Assembly (NCBI RefSeq): GCF_009870125.1
Contig: NC_046683.1
Location: 8,494,001 to 8,558,000 of the forward strand
Reading direction: 5' to 3'
DNA length: 64,000 nucleotides
From: Drosophila pseudoobscura
Lineage: Eukaryota > Arthropoda > Insecta > Diptera > Drosophilidae
A program made the position numbers and the translations under genes. Within the stretch, counting starts at the first letter, position 1, and each line of letters opens with the position of its first letter. This document shows positions 36,194-49,019 of this stretch, in pieces. The notes under the pieces were generated by a model that saw nothing but the letters and a program-made list of their open reading frames with translations, made no database searches and was not told the DNA's origin.

Positions 36194-38414
36194 ACTCCGC
36201 GCAGCGTCTGAGCCCTTCGGCCTGCCTTCTGTGGCAAGTTCTTTGTAACAGTTGTCGAAAATGTTGGCTAAATCCACCGAAACCAATTGCCGTGGGAGCT
36301 GTGGCACGCGTGTGCCCGATGGGTCTCCAGAGAGGGGGAGAGTGGGGACTGGGCGGCTGTTTGTTTGCGCTTAATTCGCGCCTCCACGTCGCGGGGGCAC
36401 TCAACCATGTTCGGTTACCGTTACCATCCACCGTTACCGTTACCCATACCGTTGCCTGTGGCAAAAAGCTGTTAACTAAGCGCAGGGCAAATGTTTGCCA
36501 GCACGAAGACGTTTAACCATGCTTATTAAAACCGCGACAGTCCCAGTCCCAGCGCCAGTCCCAGCGCCAGTCCCAGCTCCCCCCTGTTGCCCCCTGTTAC
36601 CCCTTTATCTAGCGCACCCCTCCCTCAGTCAGTCAGTCAGTGAACCCGTCTAAAGGCCACAGGGGGCATGCCATACTTTTGCTTTCGCTTTCGACTCTGG
36701 CCGGGAGGAGCAGCATCAATATTTATAATGTTAGTTTTAAATTAGCGCTAAATAAACGACTGGCAAATATTGAAATAATCTCTCCAGCACGCCCCTTCCG
36801 CCCTTTTTCATTGTGCATCCACAAGGCACGGCTCCGACTATCCCCTGGGGCTGGCCTCCTGCCGCAAAGTCCCTCAATCAAACACAGGGTGCGAATGAAT
36901 GAAAGCTGATCCGAGGAATGGGGAGAGGGGGAAGGGGGAGTGTGCCACAGCAATCAAGGAAAATCTGTCCGTAAATTTATTTATTTCCTACGGTAGAAGT
37001 CTGAGACCTCAGAAACCTCGCAGCCATCCACATGGTCTTCCTTCTGGCCTGGGAGCTACCGGTTGCGGTTGCTGCGGTCGAACCAGAGACCGACCGCAAA
37101 GCGAGTTACGAAAAACCCCAAATGAAGCCCCCCCGAAACCCCCCAAAACAGGCACTCGCCCGCATAATTTTAGCCTGAAATGTAACTTTAAATTGTGGTC
37201 CTCACACCTGTATCGATTAAATGCCCAGAAGCCACCCACTCGCCGCACAGATCCAGCGAGTGGCCCTGCAACGAGTGGGGCAAAAGCATCTTTCCTTTAC
37301 GGTTGCAATCAAATAATTTGATCGGAAATCACTGCTCTTTAATTAAGAATAACATTGCTGTTTCGTTGATGCCTCCCCAAGGGCAAACTTTGGGGCAAAA
37401 AACCGAAATCGAATCGACAAACTTAACTATTTAAATGGTTTGTTGGCAGTTCGCTGCTGCTGCTTCTGCTGCTGTTTTTCCTCTGATTTTTAGACAGTTT
37501 TCCGGGCAGCGTCAAAGTCAACGAAAACTGTTTGAATTTGTTACGGGAATACCCTTGCCGAGCAGGATAGATGACACTTTCGAGGCTTTGCAGAGCACCC
37601 AGCCCGTTCTGTTTCGAGGCCCTTTTTGCTAGGGTATTTTCCAGGGTATTTGCTATTTCGGGCAACGATTTTGGTGCTTTCTTGTTGCTGGTGGACGGTC
37701 CGCTTAAGAGCGTAAAATGCATGGAGTTTATATAAAGTTTGTTGTAACACAAAAACGTAGAACTTTTTGATGTTTTATTAATTAACTTTTTGCATTCTAC
37801 AGTGCGGGGGGTGGAGGAGGGGCGGGGGTGTGAGTGGGGGGGGGCAAGGTTGGAGAGTAAAAATAGTTGCCAGCATGTGGTTAAAACTTTGATGCCTGCT
37901 CCAGTGACGTACACACAGGCAGGACCTGCCAGGACCCGGCAGAACATGCATTGTGCATATTAAAATATTTATGATTGTGTGAAGGAGGGGGGAGAGGGTA
38001 CTCGTACTCGTACTCGCAGGCTATCCCTAATATAGAAATATATAGCATCGTTCTTGCTCTTCAGAAGAGCATTGACTGCTTTTTTGTGCTTTGCCAAGTA
38101 CTACTTTTGCCGTCTTTTCACTTAATTGCTCGTAAAATGCACAAACGAAAATTTTCTCAAAAGAGGCACCAGAGCGCCCCCTCCCTTCCCCCCAACCCCC
38201 CACCCCAAGGCAAACACTTGCATCAAACAACAAACTTTCATCAAAAGAGGCACCAGAAGAGGCGCCCGAAGAGGCACCCGAAGAGGAATGGCAGAAGTGG
38301 AATAGAAAAAAAAAACCATGTGGAAATTATTGAACTGATTTGGCCCACCCATGGCCAAGGGCTCATGGGAAACCGCCTTTGATACCCTGTTCGTCTGGTC
38401 TCTTCAGAGACCAT
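36194..38414. other. Noncoding stretch
   Basis: No coding exon supported. It contains CAGTCCCAGCGC minisatellite units (36537-36580), (CAGT)n near 36628-36642 and GAGGCACCMGAAGAGG repeats (38240-38290). Confidence 0.4.
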
Positions 38415-38940
38415 CCAAAAATATAGACCCAAATACCGATACACGTGCAAAAACCCGAGGTTAATCGAGGCAAAAAGCCAAAGCCAAAACTCAACTCTGC
38501 ACTGGCCAATCGCCCTCACACTCAGTAAATCGGAACTGAAGGAAAGTGAGAAGTCGATATAGATTTGAGTTGTGACCTCGACTCCGCAGCCTACGCCAGG
38601 AATCGAACCCGGCACCGGACCAAGTGCGCTCAGAGCCTAGAGCCCTATGCCACAGCCGGCGGCGAGGTGACGTCGGAAAAACTAGGGCTTGGGCTTCAGG
38701 GATGGAGAGGGGTTTCGAAAAGCAGGCCTGATGCTCGTTTTGGGTCCAGCAATGCTCGCTGTGTTTCACTCGCTGTGTTTCACTCACTGCATTTCACTCG
38801 CTGTATTTCACTCGCTCAAGTGCCCAAAGAGAGATATTCTCGTTGGTCTTGCGGCTTCTGTCGCTGGCAGGACTTGAACCTCTGCCTGCCTTCGTCCGAG
38901 AGTCGTTCAGTCTCGTCCCTGGGCCAGGCTTCGAGAGTGG
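38415..38940 (-). mobile_element. Dispersed repeat with two tRNA-like Pol III modules, copy 3 (about 530 bp)
   Basis: This copy covers only the part between the T-rich run 3' of module 1 (CCAAAAATATAGACCC on plus) and a point roughly 10-25 nt upstream of the module 2 A-box (minus sense). Module 1 is 38660-38589 and the module 2 B-box is 38880-38870. These limits are close to what a retroposed Pol III transcript from module 2 would give. The flanks carry a diverged duplication of about 90-110 bp (38280-38370 and 38960-39080). Confidence 0.72.
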
Positions 38941-40679
38941 GGTTCATGGCCCGGGAAAAGGAGGGGGGAAGTGGAATAGAGAAAAAAAACATGTCAAAGC
39001 ACATGGTGGAACTGATTTGATCGAATACAAAAACAATATACTGCGTACACGCCCACCCATGGCCGAGTGCTCATTAATATATGATTGAATCTAAAGGAGC
39101 GAGAAAGAGCAATAGAAAATGCAAAGCGATGAGAAAATAAGAAAGGAGAGCTGGTGCTGGTGCTGCTGCTGGTGCCGCTGCGACTCCATTAAAAATCTTC
39201 GAAAAAATGCCATAAATAATGCAAACAATTTGCCAGCATAGAAAAGCCAGGACTTTGTCTGCCTCCACAAAGAAAACGAAACAAAAGCCTGCCCGAAAGA
39301 CGGGCAAAATCAGCGGACAGGCAAGAGGAAACGCCGATAAGTAGACAACGATTCTAGTTCATACGAATATTGAAACACTCTTCCACCTATTTTGGAAAAA
39401 AAAACCAATAAGAAACCTTTGTTTCCACTGGTACACTCTTCTAAGTGCCACGAGAGCGATAGCGACTAGTACTCGCTGGAAGAACACGCTACATTCCAGC
39501 GAGAAGGTATCCAAAGCCTCGCCGAATGGGCACTTCTACTCTTTTCTTTCCCCTAAGAGTTCATTGGATCACAGATATGCTATGGGGCTGGTTCCTTTCA
39601 TAGGGTATGGACATACCATTGCCGCGGCAGTCAAACTTGTATTTTGCGCGGCAATAAAAAATAAAAGCAAAAACAGCAATGAAATTTCGCTTCTCTTCTC
39701 GCTGGATTTTCAGGCTGCAACCATGGGATGGTGGGATGGAGGGATGGTGGGATGTGGAGGGATGCCGGAAGCGGGAATAACTGTGACTGTGCGCGGCATA
39801 ACGGAACAACAAAGCGCACCAGGCACGAGTACAGTAGTACAATAAAATTGCATACGAAAGCAGTTTACTGCAGACGAAAAAAATTAAATTAATGAAGAAA
39901 AATGGTAATAAAGCGTAAGTCACGTGTGTCTCTCCCCTTGCACTCTCTCTCTCTCTATCTCTCTCTCTCTACCCCAGAGACAGACAGAAGTTAGACACTT
40001 TCTGGCTGGGGAGGGTCTCGGTCTTTCCCCAGAACTTGAACCGAAAATCTGTGAGCAACCGTAAAAAACGTGAAAAGAGCTCCAAATGAAGTATGTGAGC
40101 TGTAAAAAGACATGAACGTCAGAATATTTGACGGCGAATAAACAGTAAGAGTGCACGAACGGACATGCCGCTTCACCTCCACCCAATGGATGTCTCCGTC
40201 TCCGTCTGCACCGCGTCCTGCACTTCGTGGGTCCTTTGCTAAATGATTAGGTGCTGGGATGGACTCAAATGAAAGTTAACCCACTAAAGATTAGGTCTGT
40301 CTCCTAAGATCTCGGGCTATCTTATACCCAGAGAAAAACGCCATGATAGCCGAATGATGGATCCTAAATGGCTACCTGTATCTAAAATAAACGACTCAAA
40401 CTCGATTTAAAGAGCTAAAAGAGGTGTACTGAAATAATAAAATGTGTTGCTTCGAGAGGAACTCCTCACCTGAGAGTAAGATATGTGAATGGTAGAGCAA
40501 GAGTTCCACTTCGAAGGCGAGAAGACGGGCGTTATAAACTATGAAAATAACTAGTTTGTAACCTACTTGGAACTGAGAATAAATAATGTAGCTGATTACT
40601 GATACAACGACGTGTGGGGTATTTGTTGATGGCGTTTCTGGAGCGGATTCCTACTCACTTGTAGTTAGCCCATTGAGGA
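38941..40679. other. Noncoding stretch
   Basis: No gene seen. It includes the right copy of the duplicated flank of copy 3 (GGAAGTGGAATAGAGAAAA to CCCACCCATGGCC), a (GCTGGT)n run near 39155, GGGATGGTGG repeats (39723-39765), a CTCTCT tract (39941-39972) and the hairpin at 39472-39503. Confidence 0.4.
39472..39503. other. Perfect 10-bp inverted repeat with 12-nt loop
   Basis: CTCGCTGGAA (39472-39481) and TTCCAGCGAG (39494-39503) are exact reverse complements around GAACACGCTACA. No T-run follows, and its role is unknown. Confidence 0.6.
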
Positions 40680-41390
40680 TCTACATATATTTATTATATA
40701 TCAATTAGAAATTTCTATAAAGTACAAAAAATAAAAAAAAATATTTCAAAAATTAAAAAAAGCACAAATTAAATAATAATAATAATAACACTAAATTAAT
40801 AATAATTAAATTAAATTAAAACAAAATTTTAAAAAACTAAAAAAAATGTAAAAAAAAACAAATTAAATAATAATAATAATAACAATAAATTAATAATAAT
40901 TATATTAAATTAAAACAAAATTGTAAAAAACTATAAAAAAAAACAATTTTAATAATAATAATAACAATAAATTAATAATAATTAAATTAAATTAAAACAA
41001 AATTTTAAAAAACTATAAGAAAAAAAATGTAAACAAAAATTAAAAAAATAAATAATTTTTTTAAATTTAAAAAACTTGTAAGACGCTCACTGAGGACCGA
41101 AAAAAGTCTTATATTTAAATTAAATATTTTCTAACTTTGATTAAATATATTTCAGATAACCTTAAAAAAAATATATTTAAAAAAAATGAGACAAAAATTA
41201 AAGTTTGTTTTTAATATTAAAAAATGCAAAAAATTAAAAAAAATTAATTTAAACATTAAAAAAAACCAAAGTTAAACAAATTTTTGTTGAAATGGTTAAA
41301 AAGATTTAAATAAAATGTAAGCAAAAATTAAAAAAACTTTTTTTTAATAATTGTAATTAAATTTTTCCCGAAATCAATTTGAATTTAATT
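40680..41390. repeat. AT-rich array with recurring ATTAATAATAATTAAATTAA units
   Basis: From about 40760 a unit of roughly 100-110 bp recurs three times. It is made of AAATAATAATAATAATAACA, ATTAATAATAATTA, AATTAAAACAAAATTTTAAA and a poly-A stretch, with starts near 40770, 40862 and 40950. A longer A-rich stretch without clear units follows to 41390. Confidence 0.7.
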
Positions 41391-42668
41391 GAAATATGGG
41401 TGTTTTCTCTTGGTTCTATGCCATTCTGCTCTAATTGGGAAGAGAGCTCTTTTGTTTCCCCTCCGCTGGGACCAAGGCCTGATCCTGCTGGGTCCTGGTG
41501 GTGGTGCTGCTGCGCCTTGGCTGTCTTTAATCTCTAAGCTGCAAGGTGCATCCCTCATCGCTCGGTCAGAGGTGAACGTTTGAGTAATGGAAGCTGTCGG
41601 CACGGCGAACAAATGAAGCGAGTGCCAGGGGCCGGTTATCAGTGCGTGGGCCAGCACCAAAAAAAAAAGCAGGACGACTGGCCAAATGCTAATTGAATTT
41701 CCATGCAACTGATTATCAACTGTAGGAGTGCCTGATTATATGGCAGCCTTTGACGCTGCTCCTCATTAATTTGACAGGATTAGTAATTAAACACATGGCC
41801 CTGTGTCCCCGTGTCTCCCTGTAATCCCATTATTAACGCTTAAAATGGCCAAATCGGGGACCAGTGGAAATTGTTTAACTTTTATGTGGGAACAAGCCAG
41901 TCCACTGGCTGTAGGCTGTAGGCTTTGGGCTAATTAATGAGAAAAAGCTTTAAAGTCGCATATCCTTTTCCCCCTTTCTCCCTTTTCCTTGCCACCGCAT
42001 GCGGAGGTTTTTCTCTGTTTACACCACAAATATGCCCCGAAAGCAAATCAAGCATAATCAAATTACTTCCACTCGATTGGTGTTTATTGATAAATTACGC
42101 CACAAACAATATTTTGATAACATCAATTATAGTCACCAATACACAGTCGCATCCCCGGGAGCCACCCTCGTATCGATGGATGAAACTGGAGCCCCCAATT
42201 CTTTGTTGGCCTCCAGACAAAGATGTCCCAGTGGGAAGGACTCTCCTTTGGAGTCCCTTGGTACCGTAGGAAAGCGATTGTAGAGCAAAGGAGTACAAGC
42301 TCCAGCCCAAGAAAGGTCTTCAAAGGGTAGCATTCTCTATGAGACTGGGTTCGGGGTTTTCCTTTAGGGTTCTAGGAGCTCTAGAGTCTCTGAGAACGGA
42401 TAGACTGGACAACGGACTCGTTGCTTGGCTCTGTGGCCTCCCATCCAATCATAACCGAGCTTACGCCTTCAATGAAGATGTCTTTAAGGGCTGATGTGTT
42501 ATACGGCCACGAAAAAAGCCCATAATACCCTAATCAGTGATGGAACCCACAGCAGCAACACGGGGGAGGGTGACTCTGTTGCCTCTGGAAGCACATGTGT
42601 TTTTATTTCCTGGCCACAATTGATTTGTAATCTTGGTAAACAGGATTTAACAGATTAGACGTGTAACA

Positions 42669-42704
<36 letters not shown>

Positions 42705-44630
42705 ACGCCACGTGTGTGTCCTGGGAAGCGAATGGAATTTTCTTGCCTCTTTTTTTTTTTGGTTTTTTTTTTGGACTCGTGCGTTTATTTGCTCGCTGGC
42801 TGGCTCTCGGCTTGTATGATTGATACTTAATGCCGCTGTTAGCCTCGTTAGGATATCGTGGTCCTTCTGTCCTTCTGTCCTCCTGCCCGCGCTTGTGTGC
42901 GTGTGTCTGTCGCCATCGTAATAGCCAGTTTTATTGCCATTTCTTTTGGCTTTTGTTTGAGTCTGAGCCGGGCGCCAATTAGCTGCCCGTTGGGGCCTGG
43001 CTTTTTTCCATTTGTCAACGTTAATTGATGATGAGCACTCATTTGGTATCCATCAGTCAGTCAGTCAGTCAGTCAGTCGGAGAGTCGAAGAGTCAGGAAA
43101 TCTGGCACTGGATTTCAATTAATTTATGCCAATGCCTAATTTTGATAACACACGAGATGGCGATGCCGATGGGCAGGTGTGGCCGTATCTAATGAAGCGA
43201 CCACATGGCGTATGATCAATGAACATTAGCAATTCCAATGGCAAGAGTATAACAGAAGAATGGCGGAAGAAATAGCAGGAATATTCCAATCTCTAGACCC
43301 ACAACCTATCCCCAAGGGTGGACACACCCATTTCCCATTTCCCAGTTCCCATTTACCGACCAATCGGTAATTATTAAGTTGTTCAACTGCTGCATAACCG
43401 ATTACCAACCGATTGCGGGGGGGCCACCATATCCCCAGCCATCATCCTGGTCATTGAGCTTCATTTGCGGAGCCGGCATCTGTCTCGCGGCGATAAAAAT
43501 TGCATGCAATTATGCCTTCGCCTCGTGGCTCCTCGTTATCCCCCCGAAAATTCCCCAAAAATCAGTGGCAAAAAATTGGGCAAAATCGAACCAAATCCGG
43601 TAACCGTAGGGGATGTCCGTCCGTTCGTCTGAGTGTGTGGGTGGGTGTCCGCGGGTGAGAAGGTGTCCGTGTGTGTCCGTGCCTGTCCCTCTGTAAATAT
43701 CCGCCTGTGTGTGCTTCCGTATCCGTATCCGTTTTGTGTGCGTTTCGTTGGTAATCAAACGCTTAATTAATATGACACACCAATACATGCCCGTACAATG
43801 GGGGGTGTATCGCATCGCATTGGCATCGTTTTTCGGTTTTTCGCATATTTCTGATAACACTCGCGCCGACTCCTGCCGACTCGCCAGTGTCCTTTGGCGA
43901 GCGAGAGAGGGAGAGTTCCATGCTGAGACCTTAGTTCCTTAGTTGAGGGCATCGTTTGCGGTAATTGCTTCATAATTGAACAATTATGCAAACGTGATTG
44001 AAGTGATTATATGCCCCCCTGTTTCTCTGTGTACCCCATGCCGATCCCATTTCCACATCAATTCATTTCCCACCCCCCCAACCCCCCCCTTCGCACGCAA
44101 TCTCCTGGTTTACGCGTTAATTGAATGGATTTCCTATAGTTTTTGTCGTTGTCGTTTCGTTTTTTTTTTGCCCACATCCGAAATTAGTTAAACATGAAAT
44201 TTCTATGCTAATTTCGTACTCTTTTTGCATGCGGCCACCACAAGGGGCGAGAGCTTTGGCCTCACTCGTTATTGTTTTAATATTACATTAAGAATCGTTT
44301 TGTCTAGGAAAACGAGAGGCAGGGCAGGGTGAATTGTTGTGCGTTGGGTGGGCGTTGCTCTAGCGAGTACATGGTCAGACTTTCGGCGAGTGAGGGCAAC
44401 GAGAACGAGAACATGCGCTTGAGGGTGTGGGTTTTGTTGGCTCGTTGTTCTAGCTGGTGTTTTGCATGCAGGCACTCGTTATTTTGTGGTCTTCAATTCA
44501 AGAATTTCCTTGGGCATCAGAATCGAACGAATCCACGAATCAAAGTGACTTTTTCCGATGGATTTGGGGGCTCCCATTTTTTATAGAATTTTTTTAGAAT
44601 TTTTTTAGAATTTTTTTTCTGCGCAAGGTG
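41391..44630. other. Noncoding stretch with microsatellites
   Basis: No coding exon recognised. It holds (CA)15 at 42671-42700, (CAGT)n at about 43052-43078, GTGTCCGT-type runs near 43650 and a lone TATACGGCCAC motif at 42499-42510 that also occurs at 14.6 and 51.7 kb. Confidence 0.45.
42671..42700. repeat. (CA)15 microsatellite
   Basis: Fifteen uninterrupted CA dinucleotides. Confidence 0.95.
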
Positions 44631-45765
44631 TTTTTATACCCGATACTCAAAATGAGTATTGGGGTATATTAGATTTGTGGTAAAAGTGGATGTGTGTAAC
44701 GTCCAGAAGGAATCGTTTCCGACCCTATAAAGTATATATATTCTTGATCAGCATCAATAGCCGAGTCGATTGAGCCCTGTCTGTCTGTCCGTCCGTCCGT
44801 CCGTCCGTCTGTCCGTCTGTCCGTCCCCTTCAGCGCCTAATGCTCAAAGACTTTAAGAGCTAGAGCAACGATGTTTTGGATCCAGACTTCTGTGATATGT
44901 CACTGCTCCAAAAATATTTCAAAACTTTGCCCCGCCCACTTCCGCCCCCACAAAGGGCGAAAATCTGTGGCATCCACAATTTTAAAGATACGAGAAAACT
45001 AAAAACGCAGAATCGTAGAAGATGACTATATCTTCTAGAGTGCAAAATCTGAACCAGATCGTATAATTATTACAGCCAGAATCACGAAAACAATATCACT
45101 CTTTCTCGCTCTGTCTCACTCTAACACACAGGTTTCATGGTCGGTTTTGCCAATTGCAAAATATGAGTTCAAGGATCTCAGAACCTATAAAAGCCAGAGC
45201 AACCAAATTTGGTATCCACACTCCTGTGATATCGGACCTTGACCGTTTCCTGTCCAAATTTCGCCACACCCCCTTCCGCCCCCGCAAAGGACGAAAATCT
45301 GAGGCAACCACAAATCTCAGAGACTATTAAGGCTAGAGTAACCAAATTTGGTACACACACTCCTTTAAAGTGTCACTATAAAACGTATATCTCAGAATTT
45401 CGCCCCACCCCCATCCGCCCCCACAAAGGACGAAAATCTGTTGCATCCACAATATTGTAGATTTGAGAAAACTAAAAAACGCAGAGTCATAGATAATGAC
45501 CATATCTATCAGATTGCTGAATCTGGATCAGATCAGATCATTTTTATAGCCAAAAGGAACAAATCAATTTGCAGTGGCTACGCAGCGCCCGACGTCACGC
45601 TCAGACTGATTTTCTGTCTCTCTCGCACGCACTCTTTGTCGTGTCGTTAAATATTAGCGCCATCTGCCGGAGGAGAGCCATACTGACTTAGTATCGGGTA
45701 TAACCTTAGAGTTGCGGTGTCCGCAGCAACTCACAACGTTCCCCCTCGTTTATTATTATTATTTA
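44631..45765 (+). mobile_element. Near-complete INE-1/DINE-1 (Helitron-like) element
   Basis: It starts with TATACCCGATACTC and the paired ATGAGTATTGGGGTATA. It runs through the diagnostic GAAGGAATCGTTTCCGACCC, TATAAAGTATATATATTCTTG, CAATAGCCGAGTCGAT and (GTCC)n-type CTGTCCGTCCGT blocks. It has internal repeats of CAAAGGRCGAAAATCTG with GAGCAACCAAATTTGGTA. It ends with TATCGGGTATAA, a short stem (AGTTGCGG / CCGCAGCAACT) and CAACGTTCCCCCTCGTTT. This matches the obscura-type DINE-1 layout. It is non-autonomous with no Rep/Hel frame. Confidence 0.88.
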
Positions 45766-46921
45766 GCCGAGGAGCTTGCGGAATTGCAATTCCCCAAATC
45801 TGTGTGTATTCAGGGGACTGGGAAAGATTGAAATCAGTTGCGAAAAAGCAAAACACAACAAAGAGGAGGCGGCAGGGGGTGGCAGGGGGCGGCAGGGGGG
45901 GGCAAGGAGGCAACCATTTGTGGCACCTGGTCATTAGTGTCTGACTGACGGAACTTAAATTTAAAGTGTAACATCAATCATGGGGTAGCAACGAGGACAA
46001 GACGCCGAGGGCTAGGCTCAAGTGCTCACACGCGGGGCTTCCTGTTGCTCCTGCGGCATAGCCAGGGGCATGGGGCAGGCGGCAAGGGGGGGGGAGGGGG
46101 GAACCAGACCTGCCACAACTCGAATTGTAATGACGCAACAATTTAAAGTTTGTCGTTGATGCTGCAAAACTCGGTGCTAATGGCGTCAGCGTCAGCGTCA
46201 ACGTCTCTCAACTCATCTTTATCCCCCAGCATCATTCTGGTTGCCTGGATCCTACTGGGTCCTGGGTCCTGGGTCCTGCCCTGCTCTGCTCCGTTCAGTG
46301 TTGTTGTTGATGACGGCGATTATTTGCGCCATGAACACATGGAAGCAGCTGCAAAAGGTGCCACCCGGGCATGGGATAGTACACTTCAGACCCGGCCAGC
46401 AGCCTTATGACTCGACTCCGTGTGCAGCAATCCAAACTTTAAGCTGTCGACGGGGCAATGTCGAGCACTGCAAACTGGAGACAGGCACAGAATGAGATGG
46501 CCTGAGCACAGATAGAGATGGAGATAGAGATGGAGATGGAGAGAGAGAGAGATGCAGACACTTGGCAATACAAATTGAAATAGTTCTTCTGGCCTTCTTC
46601 TGTACTGCTCCGTGTTCCGTCTTCGGCCTGGCTCTATATCTGTCTCTGTTGCAGTCGAGTTTGACTGTTGCTCTGCAGGATGTATTAATATAAATGAATT
46701 ATTCGCATGACGCTCTCCAGCCCCCAGTCTCCAGGCTCCAGCCTCCATCTCTGGCAGTCGCTGCTTGATAGATATTATGATGGATACGCCTTAACGACGC
46801 TGCAGCTTGTAGCCAAAACTTGGCCAAAACTTTATGGCCAACATGCAGGGCCGGAGGGGGAAAGAGAGACCAACACCTGACACTCGTAACGGCGCAGAGT
46901 CAGTAAGGCAACGGCCAAGTA
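45766..46921. other. Noncoding stretch
   Basis: No gene seen. It has GGCAGGGGGT repeats (45873-45905), a G-rich run near 46085-46100, GGGTCCTGGGTCCTG (46257-46278) and GAGATGGAGATAGAGAT repeats (46515-46552). Confidence 0.4.
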
Positions 46922-47757
46922 AATAAAACGAATCACTCGGGTACTCCGTTAAGTTCTAATGAATGAACCAGGGTACAGTTGTGTGCGCATGGGGTGAACG
47001 GAACTAGTTCCAGTTAAGGCTTTAGATTCAAAGCCTTTCGGAGGATCCAGAGCAAGCACGCGGAACTAGTACGGTTATGGGAAACGAAATGAACTAGTTC
47101 AGCGAGCCCAACACCAAGTTAATAAAACGAATCACTCGGGTACTCCGTTAAGTTCTAATGAATGAACAAGGGTACAGTTGTGTCCGTCTGAGATGAACGG
47201 AACTAGTTCCAGCTAAAGCTTTAGATTCACAGCCTGTGGGAGGCTCCAGTGCAAGCACGCGGAACTAGCACAGTTGTGGGGAACGAAATGAACTAGTTCA
47301 GTGAGTCCAACACCGCTTAAACCCAAAATGACCAACGAGGAGCAACGAGGAAGTACATAAAACGAATCACTTTGGTCTTCCGTTAAGTTCTAATGAATGA
47401 ACCAGGGTACAGTTGTGTCCACATGGGGTGAACGGAACTAGTTCGAGTTAAGGCTTTAGATTCACGGCCTGTGGGAGGATCCAGATCAATCAATTGGAAC
47501 TAGTAGAGATGTGGGGTACGAAATGAACTAGTTCAGCGAGTCCAACACCAAGTACATAAAACGAATCACTCGGGTCTTCCGTTAAGTTCTTATGAATGAA
47601 CCAGGGTACAGTTGTGTCCGCATGGGATGAACGGAACTAGTTCGAGGATCGGCCTGTGGGAGGATCCAGTGCAAGCACGCGGAACTAGTACAGTTGTGGT
47701 GAACGAAATGAACTAGTTCAGCGAGCCCAACACCGCTTAAGCCCAAAATGACCAACT
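46922..47757. repeat. Four-unit tandem array with dimeric higher-order structure and GAACTAGTTC palindromes
   Basis: Units start at ATAAAACGAATCAC at about 46923, 47122, 47357 and 47556. The basic period is 199 bp. After units 2 and 4 an extra tail is present (ACCGCTTAA, CCCAAAATGACCAAC), so the array reads as two dimers of about 435 and 400 bp. Unit 4 has a deletion of about 20 bp. Each unit carries three copies of a GAACTAG core. In units 1 and 2 the first is the 12-bp palindrome GGAACTAGTTCC, and the last in every unit is GAACTAGTTC. The palindromes stay conserved while the spacers drift. Confidence 0.88.
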
Positions 47758-48959
47758 GTACTTGAGAACGAGCCCTGAACAATGCTCGAGCTGGCAGCAG
47801 ACAGCCTGCCCCCAAGATAGGAAGCTCCACCCGTCTCTTGCCCCCCTCCCTCCCCCCCTCGACCGTTTTGGTGTTGCATACAATTTGCCCATGGCCCTGG
47901 GGCGGTAGCAGCAATTTAGACAAGTTTATTTATATGAATGTGTAGCCCAGACACAGACACAGACACAGACACAGACGGGGCTGGCTGCAATGTTGCTGCG
48001 GTTGCAGGAGTTCATGCAACGTGCAGCGTGCAACATACAAAAGGCGCTTGGGGGCAAGTTGCCAGCTAATGATATAATGAGCTAATCAATACAATTAATT
48101 AGCATTATCTGCATCCTTAAACGGGGGCCCGGCCAGAAGGCGGGCGCCCAGCTCGAGGATAGGTCCTGGCGAGTGGGTATTACCGAGTCACCGAGTCATC
48201 CAGTCACCGTGGGGAGTCCACCGCTCAGGGCTGACGAGGTGACCCCAAAAACCCGCAACCGAAACCCATTTTGACTGACAGTTGAGCGCAGATCCCAGCA
48301 GGATAATGGCTGGTAAGAGGATATATAGACGTGCTGGGAGGAGGGCGGCTAGGAGTGGGGTCCGGATACAAATGAGGACGGACCGGAGGAAGGATTGGGT
48401 GGGTTGTTGAGGTAGAGAACGGATTCATTCCTTCAATCGCAATCTCTGATTCCTGGGGTGCGCCTTGGCTTGCCCTGGCCTGGCCTGGCCATTGCTGCGT
48501 AAAAAGTGGGCTAAATGTCGTTGCCAGTATCCTGTGGAGGCAGCTTATCCCCCTCCCCCCTGCCACTCCGGTGGGGGGGGGGGGGGGGGGCAACTTGAAG
48601 GCTGTGAAGCGCTCACCAAAATGGTCCAATTGCCGGCCAAGTGGACCAAAAGTGCCGACGTCGCCTGTTGGATCTACGTCTTCTCTATATATCTCTCTCT
48701 CGCTCTGTCTGTCTGTCAGTCAGTCTCTCTCTCCCTCTCTCTCTCACACACACACTTCATGGCTATTCCTCTTGCGCTGTCCTGTGCACCTGAATTGCTG
48801 CCATGGACTATGGACTCCGCCTTCCTCTTCAAGTAAAGCACTTAAAAATTGATGAAAGAGCTGGGGGAAATTCTTCGACTTCCTATTAACGATTTTTGTG
48901 TAAGCGAAACGATAAAAGTCCCTTTAAATTTAGTTGACCAAACGGGTCCGGAGTGTCCT
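47758..48959. other. Noncoding stretch
   Basis: No coding exon supported. It contains (CAGACA)n at 47949-47976, CCTGGCCTGG near 48475, an 18-nt G run (48573-48590) and a CTCTCTGTCTGTCAGTCAG run (48695-48745). Confidence 0.4.
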
Positions 48960-49019
48960 TCGCCATCAAGATGTGTTCCCTAGAAGAGATTTGTTTAAAA
49001 CTTGCACAAATAGTCATCT

